A stretch of 64,000 nucleotides of DNA, taken from contig NZ_NPJH01000044.1 of the NCBI RefSeq assembly GCF_002251365.1, positions 1 to 64,000 of the forward strand, written 5' to 3'. Every line of letters starts with the position of its first letter. The first letter of the stretch is position 1. Shown piece after piece: positions 16,737-23,714 of this stretch. Both the position numbers and the translations under genes were made by a program. Source of the stretch: Prevotella sp. P3-122 (GTDB lineage: Bacteria > Bacteroidota > Bacteroidia > Bacteroidales > Bacteroidaceae). A model generated the notes under the pieces. That model was not told the DNA's origin and did no database searches. It saw nothing but the letters and a program-made list of their open reading frames with translations.

Positions 16737-17843
16737 ATGACAATCGACGACATTACAACGAAAATTGAGAACCAGGGAGCGACTCCACAGGGAAGGCTCT
16801 CGGCTGAGGAACTGAACACAATAGTGGAACAGGTGAAGGCGAACAGGGACACGGTGGCTGCGACAGGAATGTCGATAAGCGGCACGCTGAACCTCTCGCA
16901 GGCTGCTACTGCAGTGACGATGGCAGCGGTATATGCCGCACTGGGAAACAACCAGATGAGGTTCTACCTCGTCACCGACGCTGACGGTGGGTTCACGGGA
17001 GGAAGCGTCACGGCAGCTGGAGCGGTGGCAAAGCTCTTCGGAAAGGACTCGCTCGGTGTGTCGGTGGGTGACATCTGCGTGATAGCGAAGCTGAACTCAC
17101 TGCCCGTGTACAGAATTCTGCCACTAAACGACGCAAAGGCGGCCAGCGGCGACTTCCCCGGGGCTGACGGACTGGAAACAATATGGGACAAGACACAGGT
17201 GAACAAGATACCGGGCATAGAGACAACGGCAAACGAGGCAAGGCGCATGGGCGCATCGGCATATATGCCCTCGCTCGGCGAGCAGAACATGAACAACGCC
17301 CTGCAGCCGGGGGTATACCCCTGGTGTACGCTCGGCAGACCTAACAGCTCTACGGGTGCCTACACATGTATAGTACGCAAGTCGTACAACGCCGACGGCG
17401 GCGGATATTACACCATCGAGCAGACCGCCTACGGCAGAGAGGGCGAGCTGGGACAGGTGTACAAGAGGATAATATTCCAGAAAAACGACGGAAGCGATAC
17501 ACAGTACGGAGAGTGGATACGCGTCAGCGGAGGGGAACCTATAATATATAAATTAGATATTGAAACAAATACTAATGGCTACGCTGAAACTACTTACGAT
17601 GTCTATAATAAACTAATGAATATTGCTATTAATGAGGTTTCACATAGGCATTTTACTGTTTATCTAAAAATAAGAAGGGGCGAAGACCAAGCATTCTTTA
17701 CAGGCGTACCATCTTTAATTCGAGGCTACAGCCAAGATATACTGGCATGGATGTTACCCTCTTGTAATGATGGTATTTGTATAGTGAAGTTATATATAAA
17801 AAATGAAGTACCTACTTTTGAAATGACTTTCAAATTAATTTAA
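16737..17843 (+). CDS. Phage tail fibre / receptor-binding protein with variable AT-rich tip
   Basis: This 368-residue protein begins with a helical attachment region (DDITTKIENQGATPQGRLSA, EELNTIVEQVKANRDTV) and a beta-rich middle with ALQPGVYPWCTLGRP and GGYYTIEQTAYGREGELGQV motifs, reminiscent of phage fibre shaft and pyocin-knob-like regions. From about base 17,535 (residue 267) codon use changes abruptly from GC-rich to AT-rich. The last 100 residues (YKLDIETNTNGYAETTYDVY to the end) look unrelated to the rest. Such a break marks replacement of a receptor-binding tip by recombination. It lies last of the structural genes. Fibre identity is supported by order and mosaic structure; the receptor is unknown. 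Confidence 0.65.
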   Translation: MTIDDITTKIENQGATPQGRLSAEELNTIVEQVKANRDTVAATGMSISGTLNLSQAATAVTMAAVYAALGNNQMRFYLVTDADGGFTGGSVTAAGAVAKLFGKDSLGVSVGDICVIAKLNSLPVYRILPLNDAKAASGDFPGADGLETIWDKTQVNKIPGIETTANEARRMGASAYMPSLGEQNMNNALQPGVYPWCTLGRPNSSTGAYTCIVRKSYNADGGGYYTIEQTAYGREGELGQVYKRIIFQKNDGSDTQYGEWIRVSGGEPIIYKLDIETNTNGYAETTYDVYNKLMNIAINEVSHRHFTVYLKIRRGEDQAFFTGVPSLIRGYSQDILAWMLPSCNDGICIVKLYIKNEVPTFEMTFKLI

Positions 17844-17914
17844 CAAACCCGAATATATTTCTGCAGAATATATATAAACAAACATTAGTATTAACAATTA
17901 AAAATTAAACACAA

Positions 17915-18373
17915 ATGGGAAAAACAATCAACTACAGCGTAACAGTAAGACAGAACCCGATGAGACCGGAAATCAAGAAATGCTACGCCAACATGCAGCT
18001 ATCGGGAACCATCTCGACAAAGGAACTCGCAAAACACATGGAGACACACGGGTCACAGTACGACCGAGGAGACATCTACGCCATTCTCATGAAGGTGACA
18101 AAATGCGTCAGGGAACTGCTCATCGAAGGATACAAGGTAGAACTCGGTGACCTCGGACACTTCTACCCGTCGATAAACAGCGAGGGAGCAGACGACCCCG
18201 AAAAATTCACCGAACAGAACATAAAAGGCATCAACGCCAGATGGGCTCCGGGAAAGGACTTCGAAAGCCTCATCACCGACGCTGCCTTCCAACCAGTGGC
18301 GACAAGGAAAAAACAGGCGGAAGCTCTCAAACAGGAAAAGGACAGCGCAATGGACGTCATCAACAACGCATGA
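17915..18373 (+). CDS. HU-family DNA-binding protein (HU-HIG type)
   Basis: The 152-residue product matches the Bacteroidetes HU-like HIG family. It begins INYSVTVRQNPMRPEIKKCY and has STKELAKHMETHGSQYDRGD, then VRELLIEGYKVELGDLGHFY, corresponding to the HU helical dimer part and beta arm. The Lys/Glu-rich C-terminus (RKKQAEALKQEKD) is a tail beyond the HU core. It is common beside amidase genes in Bacteroidetes prophages and elements. Role: DNA bending or compaction, perhaps during packaging or lysogeny (inference). It is more AT-rich upstream (17844-17914) than the structural genes. It is followed by a GC hairpin at 18387 and the endolysin gene. Confidence 0.85.
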   Translation: MGKTINYSVTVRQNPMRPEIKKCYANMQLSGTISTKELAKHMETHGSQYDRGDIYAILMKVTKCVRELLIEGYKVELGDLGHFYPSINSEGADDPEKFTEQNIKGINARWAPGKDFESLITDAAFQPVATRKKQAEALKQEKDSAMDVINNA

Positions 18374-18386
18374 ACAGAATAAAACA

Positions 18387-18414
18387 CCCCCACTCGGACT
18401 TTGCCGTGTGGGGG
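18387..18414 (+). terminator. Hairpin between HU-like and amidase genes
   Basis: CCCCCAC (18387-18393) can pair with GTGGGGG (18408-18414) across a 14-nt loop. The following ATTTCAC is only weakly U-rich, so it may attenuate rather than end transcription before the endolysin gene. Confidence 0.4.
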
Positions 18415-18442
18415 CATTTCACAAAAAAAAACGACAACTGAC

Positions 18443-18874
18443 ATGAGACACATCACACACATCTTCATACACTGCACCGCAACACCACAGACATGGGGAT
18501 ACAAAGAGCTGATGGCAGAGTTCAGAAACAAGGGATGGAAGGCTCCGGGCTACCACTATGCCATCACACCATCAGGAGAACTACTCACTCTCGCTGACGA
18601 AGATACTGTAGCCAACGGGGTCAAAGGATATAACCAACACGCCATACACATCGCATACATAGGCGGAATATCAATACGGAACGGAAAAACAACACCCCTC
18701 GACAACAGAACGACACAACAACGGCAAACCATCACCCGACTGCTCAGGCAGCTACGCACAAGATACCCACAGGCTACCATACTCGGACACCGTGACATCT
18801 GGGGCTCGAACCCGAACAAATGGCTCAAGGCATGCCCCTGCTTCAACGCAAGGGAAGAATACAGCGGAATATGA
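18443..18874 (+). CDS. N-acetylmuramoyl-L-alanine amidase (phage endolysin)
   Basis: The 143-residue product is a single-domain Amidase_2 (PGRP-like) enzyme that cleaves the amide bond between muramic acid and the stem peptide at lysis. Zinc ligands are visible: His in THIFIHCTAT (residue 9), His in ATILGHRDIW (about 116) and Cys in LKACPCF (about 133). The substrate-groove residues WKAPGYHYAI (33-42) and the Lys of NPNKWLKACP also fit. No signal peptide is seen, so export through a holin is expected; none was recognised nearby. The ATG at 18443 (MRHITH) is preferred over an upstream start at 18401 that lies in the hairpin region. It overlaps the next small frame by ATGA. Confidence 0.9.
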   Translation: MRHITHIFIHCTATPQTWGYKELMAEFRNKGWKAPGYHYAITPSGELLTLADEDTVANGVKGYNQHAIHIAYIGGISIRNGKTTPLDNRTTQQRQTITRLLRQLRTRYPQATILGHRDIWGSNPNKWLKACPCFNAREEYSGI

Positions 18875-19125
18875 CAAACTCAACACCATCACGGCTCTTC
18901 ATCATGCACACCACAGCCATGAATTTCAAACGCCATTCAAACGCCATTAAAACGTCATTCAAACGCCATTCAAACACTTCCTTCAAAAATATGAAGACTC
19001 AACAAACTATAGCGAAAATATGCCGCATAGTTACGCCCATATATGCAAAAAAAATAAACGTCAAAAAAATCTATGACGTTTATCCTAAAGGGAAACCTCC
19101 AAAAAATGAACGTTTCGTTTTGTGA
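18871..19125 (+). CDS. Possible small basic protein after the endolysin
   Basis: An ATGA overlap couples this 84-residue frame to the amidase gene. It contains repeated FKRHSNAIKTSFKRHSN, encoded by tandem (T/C)ATTCAAACGCC-type repeats (about 18925-18980), and is Lys/Arg-rich. It may be coding or simply an open frame through repeats at the phage end. No family recognised. The last repeats of the phage end overlap its 3' end. Confidence 0.35.
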   Translation: MTNSTPSRLFIMHTTAMNFKRHSNAIKTSFKRHSNTSFKNMKTQQTIAKICRIVTPIYAKKINVKKIYDVYPKGKPPKNERFVL

Positions 19126-19178
19126 AAATGAACGCTTCGTTTAATTTCTCACGAACATTTCGTTTTGCGGATTATACA
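19108..19178. repeat. Three spaced repeats and candidate right end of a Mu-like prophage
   Basis: GAACGTTTCGTTTTG (19108-19122), GAACGCTTCGTTT (19130-19142) and GAACATTTCGTTTTG (19153-19167) start 22 and 23 bp apart, like the tandem transposase-binding sites at Mu ends. Just beyond, the minus strand reads 5'-TGTATAATCCGC (from 19178). This begins TGTAT as Mu ends do and lies exactly where phage-like sequence gives way to the nuclease gene. Confidence 0.5.
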
Positions 19179-20014
19179 AGACTCTTCTGTTGCTTGCGTA
19201 AATCTAGTCTAATACTGCGTAAATCCTTGTTCAACTCTACAAATGGTTTGTTGAGATCCAATTTCTTTTTCAGCCATTGTTTGTTCTGCTCCATCATCTT
19301 GGTTTCCGACTTGCGAATACCAAGCATGCCTTCAAGAAAATCAATGTACTGAAGTAGTCCCGTGTTAAGCACCTGTTCTTTCTGCATTACACAAGGCTGG
19401 ACTTCTTCTCTCAGCCATGGCAGGATGTGTTCACGATAGCTTATTGATGCATAACGAGGACCCTCTAATACTTCGCCAATAGATGAACAAATGCCTTGTT
19501 CCTGCATATAAGTCAGACTTCGTTTGTCTGGTTTTTCATCACCGTCTTTGGTAAGAAAAACAACCCATATTTTGTCAACACGAGATTTCTTATCTGTCTC
19601 TGGGAAAATATTGTTGTCATTTTGAGTACCCTCAATATATTTTTTGAGTTGCTCAGGTTGGTTGGCTGCACCATTCACCTTGTTCTCAATAATCAAGGCA
19701 AACTGATTCTGCTGATAAATAAGACCGTCAATGCGACCGTTTTTGTCATACCTTTTATAGTTCTGTTCTCGTTCAAACTTAACTATCCCAGACTTTATTT
19801 CAATGTCCATGCCAATATATGCAAAAAAACTCTTTAGGAACACATAGCCATATTGGTTCTTGTATTCCAATAGTTTCATCAGCATATTGGTGTGCGAATT
19901 CTCAACAATGTGTCCGCACTGTTCATCAAGGACATTAAAATTATAAGGTATACTTTCCTGTTGTTCCTTAAAAAACTTGAGGAAGTCACTTAAAATGTTT
20001 AATTTTGATTCCAT
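19172..20014 (-). CDS. PD-(D/E)XK nuclease family protein, last gene of the zinc-ribbon cassette
   Basis: This 280-residue protein (from the ATG at 20014; 20032 is an alternative) carries the PD-(D/E)XK signature of the PDDEXK_4-like family. Glu38 is in a helix (HIVENSHTNMLMKLLEYK), Asp96 in GRIDGLIY, and Glu110-x-Lys112 in ALIIENKV, followed by Gln119 and Tyr127 (NQPEQLKKYIEGT). These residues would bind metal and cut DNA or RNA. No methyltransferase or specificity subunit is nearby, so it is not a standard restriction system. It lies about 130 bp after the preceding cassette gene on the same strand. The stop codon falls within the candidate prophage terminus, so the true C-terminus may have been cut by phage insertion. 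Nuclease identity is well supported; target unknown. Confidence 0.75.
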   Translation of the reverse strand: MESKLNILSDFLKFFKEQQESIPYNFNVLDEQCGHIVENSHTNMLMKLLEYKNQYGYVFLKSFFAYIGMDIEIKSGIVKFEREQNYKRYDKNGRIDGLIYQQNQFALIIENKVNGAANQPEQLKKYIEGTQNDNNIFPETDKKSRVDKIWVVFLTKDGDEKPDKRSLTYMQEQGICSSIGEVLEGPRYASISYREHILPWLREEVQPCVMQKEQVLNTGLLQYIDFLEGMLGIRKSETKMMEQNKQWLKKKLDLNKPFVELNKDLRSIRLDLRKQQKSLV

Positions 20015-20144
20015 TTTAGTTTCTGTTATCATGCACAGTAATAGAATGACGACCCAAGACCTTTCTACTACAGGATGAGAAAGCCGCCTGCCTGCCTCTG
20101 CAGCAGGTTCTATAATAATCAATTCTGCTTATCGTGAGATGTAA

Positions 20145-21068
20145 TCAATATCTGGATTCGAGGGCAGAGAAATCACGATCTTCTTTCTCATATAGACTTC
20201 TAAGATAGATATATGTAGGAGTTTCGCACCACCTCCAATCATTGTCTATCATTCCCCTATATGACAATGCTAGTTCTTCGGCTGCATCATAATTGCCATG
20301 TTTAATGTGTGCTTTAATAACTTTTAAATAAATAGGGTCGTAGTTTTCGATATGATAAATATCTTTCAAGAATATAGTATTTACCAATTTATTGTTTGCT
20401 TTATCCAGATTACCATAATCAACTAGTTCAGAAACCTCCTCAATAAGATTTTCCATTTTGGCTTCATCCGATTCGTGAAACTGCATAAAGATACCGATTA
20501 AAACTGCAAGAATTACAGCAGCCGTTATTTTCCGATTGTAAGTCAGTATTTTAACGATGGTGTTTTTGCGTGCATTGGCCTTAGCAACTTTTTCTACTTT
20601 TGCAGACTCCATTTCCACTTCTTCAAGCAATTTCTGTATCTTGGGATTGTTGCCATAATACATTTTAGCTTTGCGCATAAAGCGCTCTACAGTTGCCTTA
20701 CTCTTGGCAATGTCCTTGCCAGATTTAAAGTCAACAAGTGCTTCTTCCAAATTATCAAAGATTTCCTGAAGTTCACTACTTGCTTCTGGAGTAATGTTTT
20801 CACCACAATGCGGACACTTGTCGGTGAGTTGAGGCACACTACCTCCACAGAAGGGACACGTCTTGCCTTTCTGCTTACGCACAGCAGCATCGGTCTGCTG
20901 GTCAATTTTCTGTACTTCGGCATCGAGATAGAGGTCTATCTCATCGCGGTCGAGCCCCATCTTCTCTGCCTTGTTCAAAATCACTTGGCGTTCCTTGTCA
21001 GTCAGTACGCCGTCAGTTAAATACTGTTGGATAAGAGCTTTCAGCTCCTCAGGAATTAAATTTGCCAT
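20145..21068 (-). CDS. Zinc-ribbon membrane protein with TerB-like N-terminal module
   Basis: This 307-residue protein starts with a helical module (LKALIQQYLTDGVLTDKERQ, then AEKMGLDRDEIDLYLDAEV; residues 8-52) of the type DG-(V/I)-(L)-(T/S)-x-x-E found in TerB-like and zinc-ribbon proteins of Bacteroidetes. A four-Cys zinc ribbon (Cys71, 74, 85, 88) follows, then a helical linker, one membrane helix (ITAAVILAVLIGIFMQF, about 181-197) and a helical repeat-like C-terminus (about 200-307, TPR-like). The zinc ribbon side is probably cytoplasmic. A very similar DGVL module occurs in the product of 22378-23691, which links the two. Within the cassette it is the clearest integral membrane component. 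Function unknown; a membrane anchor or sensor is inferred. Confidence 0.75.
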   Translation of the reverse strand: MANLIPEELKALIQQYLTDGVLTDKERQVILNKAEKMGLDRDEIDLYLDAEVQKIDQQTDAAVRKQKGKTCPFCGGSVPQLTDKCPHCGENITPEASSELQEIFDNLEEALVDFKSGKDIAKSKATVERFMRKAKMYYGNNPKIQKLLEEVEMESAKVEKVAKANARKNTIVKILTYNRKITAAVILAVLIGIFMQFHESDEAKMENLIEEVSELVDYGNLDKANNKLVNTIFLKDIYHIENYDPIYLKVIKAHIKHGNYDAAEELALSYRGMIDNDWRWCETPTYIYLRSLYEKEDRDFSALESRY

Positions 21069-21121
21069 AAATACTATTTATATTATTATTTTATATTATT
21101 ATTACTTTTGATTCTATGATG

Positions 21122-22315
21122 TTACACTCCCGGCATGGGCGGCATACCCGGCATCTGTGGTGGTGCAGCGTTCATAAAGAGTGGCTGCAGTTCCTGCACT
21201 TGTCCGGCAAATGCCCAGTTGGGCATACCCTGTTTCCAGACATAGGTCTGCTGGGTGAGTTGTCCCTGGCTGACAAGCTGCTGCAGCTGGTTCCAGTCGA
21301 AAGGACCTGCCTGCTGCCCGTTGACACCGACCATATAGCTTACCTGTGGCGTAGCCTGCTTCATCTGCATACCCGGCATCTGTGGAGCGCCGCCCATTCC
21401 CGGCATCTGCGGGGCTGCTCCCAATCCCATGGAAGCACCCATCTGCGTTTGCTGGCGGAAGGCGTTGATGCCGTTGTCGGTAGCATTGTTGAGCACGCCG
21501 GCACTCAAATTGGCCTGATGGGCTCCCAAGAACGTCTGCTCAGTCTGCAGGCGGCTGGCACGCTGCATCTCCTCGCGCTGAATACGCATGGTTTCGCGCT
21601 GATTCTCTAAATTCATGTCCTGTATCTGTTCCTGACCGCCCAACTGCATCTCCTGCTGACGCTTCATGGTGTCGAGGTTAAGCGTAGATTGCATCTTCAA
21701 CTGCTCCTGATTGAGATCGTTCTGTAGGTTGAAGTTAGAAATCTGAGCATTATGTTGAGCCATAACGCGCTCCCTCTCCAAATCGGCAGTCAGAGCCTTC
21801 AGCTCACGATAGCCACGACTTTCCTTGTCTATATTCATGCGAGTGATGTCAAGCTGGCGAACAGTTATTCCAAAGAGCTGTTCTACCTGCGGCTTTACAT
21901 ACTGCTGAATGAGATTGCTGATTTCCAAAATCTTGCGTTCCAGTTGGACAACAGGAATCTGAGCATCGGTTGGAGCATTGGTTACCACGCCTTTCACAAA
22001 TTTCGTCACAGTGCCACGCAATTTCTGTTGGAAGGTCTCATCGCTGAAAGCCTCATTCTTGTTTACACTATGGAAAAGATCCATATCCTCAATAGAATAG
22101 ACTATGGTTCCATGAACAGAAACGGGCACACCATAGTCTTGCAGACGTGGGTCAAATACGTCGAAGAATGGAATGGCAAAATTCACTTGGCTACCCTTTG
22201 AGAGGTTACTCAGATTGGTGTAGTTCTGCTGAATCACTTCACGCTTAGCCTGTTCGGCTGCTCTCTGTTTTTCTTCTTCCACTTCTTTAGAAGACTTAAA
22301 TCCAAAAAATCCCAT
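21122..22315 (-). CDS. SPFH/Band-7 (YdjI-like) protein with C-terminal GYF-like domain
   Basis: The 397-residue product has a charged N-terminus (MGFFGFKSSKEVEEEKQRAA), an SPFH-like core (about 40-190: FFDVFDPRLQDYGVPVSVHG, VEQLFGITVRQLDITRMNI), a Gln-rich coiled coil (about 195-275), a Pro/Met/Gly linker with PQMPGM repeats (about 300-330), a GYF_2-type domain (about 335-385: GQQAGPFDWNQLQQLVSQGQ and VWKQGMPNWAFAG) and another PQMPGM tail. SPFH proteins of this class, such as Bacillus YdjI, form membrane-associated scaffolds and work with zinc-ribbon membrane partners in phage-shock-like responses. GYF domains bind Pro-rich peptides, and Pro-rich tails occur in two neighbouring products, so they may hold the complex together (inference). 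No membrane segment seen. Confidence 0.75.
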   Translation of the reverse strand: MGFFGFKSSKEVEEEKQRAAEQAKREVIQQNYTNLSNLSKGSQVNFAIPFFDVFDPRLQDYGVPVSVHGTIVYSIEDMDLFHSVNKNEAFSDETFQQKLRGTVTKFVKGVVTNAPTDAQIPVVQLERKILEISNLIQQYVKPQVEQLFGITVRQLDITRMNIDKESRGYRELKALTADLERERVMAQHNAQISNFNLQNDLNQEQLKMQSTLNLDTMKRQQEMQLGGQEQIQDMNLENQRETMRIQREEMQRASRLQTEQTFLGAHQANLSAGVLNNATDNGINAFRQQTQMGASMGLGAAPQMPGMGGAPQMPGMQMKQATPQVSYMVGVNGQQAGPFDWNQLQQLVSQGQLTQQTYVWKQGMPNWAFAGQVQELQPLFMNAAPPQMPGMPPMPGV

Positions 22316-22377
22316 AATTATTTTTTATTTATAGTTTTGAAATTATTTTTACTATTTAGTTTCAAACGATTGAACAA

Positions 22378-23691
22378 TTATTCTTGAATTGTCTGATTTT
22401 GCTCTTGACACCCTGTATTTTCGGGTGATACATTTACAGGTGGCGGAGCAGAAACATTGTTGGTTGGAAATGGCGGTGGCACCATTTCGTCGGGCTTTGT
22501 CTGAATACCAGTGCCAATATTATCTATTCCTCCAGCCATACCCAGCCCCATCTGCTGTGCAGCTTGCAATGGATTGAATCCCTGCATCTGTGCCAGGTTA
22601 ACGTTCTGAGCATTGAACTTAGGCACTGGCGGAACCTCCATATTGGGCATTTGCGGGGGCATCTTGGGCATAGCAGGGGCCTTGACAGGACAAAGTTCCT
22701 TCAACGTCTGTTCCACATAGAAACGGAACCACTCTTCTGGATTCTGCTCGTCGAGCATGGCTTCCTTCACAGCATACCACAGAGCACTGAGCGGCTCGCT
22801 CAGTCCCAGTTCATGTGCTTGCATGAGTTTTTCCTGCATTTGAATAAGATTGTATTCTTTTTGTCCGTCTCGTCGATATTCCGCCAGATTATCGATAGCC
22901 ATGAGTAAGGCTAAGTCGCCCTGAGGCGCACCGAAACCGCCCATGCGTGGTAGCAATACGGTGGCATTGTTGTCCTGCCCCAACTTCACATAGGCTATAT
23001 GTACCCAGAACAACTGCCAGTAGTTGTCAGTACGCGCATTGAGAAAGGCGATAGCTGCCGACTCTGGTTTCAGTGAAGCCTGCAACATGTGGAAGTAGAA
23101 CTGTATGTTGGCATCAGGAGTGGTGCGTGCCATCTGTTCCAACTGAGGCAGTCGGCGCTGTATGATATCCACCTGATTGGAGTTTACGGCATTGAATACC
23201 TCCTCAAGCAATTGCTGTGCCAGGAACTCCGTTCCCTGTCCGCCTTTCATGGCAATAGTGCTACGGCGTACCAGATCTATCATCTGCATTACTCGTTGGG
23301 GCGTAATATTAAGTTGTGCGGCCATAACGTTCAGTTCGGCCAGTTCCCGTTGTTCAAGCACCCCGTCGGACAAGCGCTCCTGCACTGCCTTAAGGAACAG
23401 GTTCTCGTTTTCCTGCTGTATCTCCGCCTTCGTCTTCTGGGCTTCATAGACAGTGCTATTATTAACCGTGTGGCTATTGTCAACAGAACTTCTGTTGTCA
23501 ATAGTGGTATTGCTGGTATTCTGAATGTTGTGCACATCATGCGAATCACTTACATGCAGCCCTCCGCTGATGGCATTGGCATCACCGAGATTCAGGCTTA
23601 CACCACTTGCAGATGGCTTCTCAAACAGCTTCGTTCCGCATTCTGGACAGAACTTGCCGTCGTATTCTTGTTTACAGTTAGGACAATACAT
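22378..23691 (-). CDS. Zinc-ribbon protein with TerB-like module and Pro-rich tail
   Basis: This 437-residue protein opens with a zinc ribbon (Cys3, 6, 15, 18) and an Asn/Ser/Thr-rich linker with alternating Val/Ile/His (SDSHDVHNIQNTSNTTIDNR, about 48-80) that looks beta-helical or disordered. A helical DG-type module (RLSDGVLEQRELAELNVMAA, QLNITPQRVMQMIDLV; about 105-142) resembles the start of the product of 20145-21068. Residues 150-330 are helical, repeat-like (TPR-like). The C-terminus is rich in Pro, Met and Gln (PKMPPQMPNMEVPPVPKF). It is soluble by sequence. It lies between the peptidase-like gene and the SPFH gene with short gaps (23 and 62 bp), so it is probably co-transcribed. Function unknown; an adaptor role is inferred. 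Confidence 0.7.
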   Translation of the reverse strand: MYCPNCKQEYDGKFCPECGTKLFEKPSASGVSLNLGDANAISGGLHVSDSHDVHNIQNTSNTTIDNRSSVDNSHTVNNSTVYEAQKTKAEIQQENENLFLKAVQERLSDGVLEQRELAELNVMAAQLNITPQRVMQMIDLVRRSTIAMKGGQGTEFLAQQLLEEVFNAVNSNQVDIIQRRLPQLEQMARTTPDANIQFYFHMLQASLKPESAAIAFLNARTDNYWQLFWVHIAYVKLGQDNNATVLLPRMGGFGAPQGDLALLMAIDNLAEYRRDGQKEYNLIQMQEKLMQAHELGLSEPLSALWYAVKEAMLDEQNPEEWFRFYVEQTLKELCPVKAPAMPKMPPQMPNMEVPPVPKFNAQNVNLAQMQGFNPLQAAQQMGLGMAGGIDNIGTGIQTKPDEMVPPPFPTNNVSAPPPVNVSPENTGCQEQNQTIQE

Positions 23692-23714
23692 ATTTTATGT
23701 GTAATAAGGTGTCA

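Noticed and set aside
1..19178. Integrase or excisionase in the visible phage part
   Set aside because: None of the genes resembles a tyrosine or serine recombinase; with end repeats this favours a transposable phage, but the left part is not visible.
19172..20014. PD-(D/E)XK gene as part of a restriction-modification system
   Set aside because: No methyltransferase or specificity gene occurs in the cassette or its surroundings.
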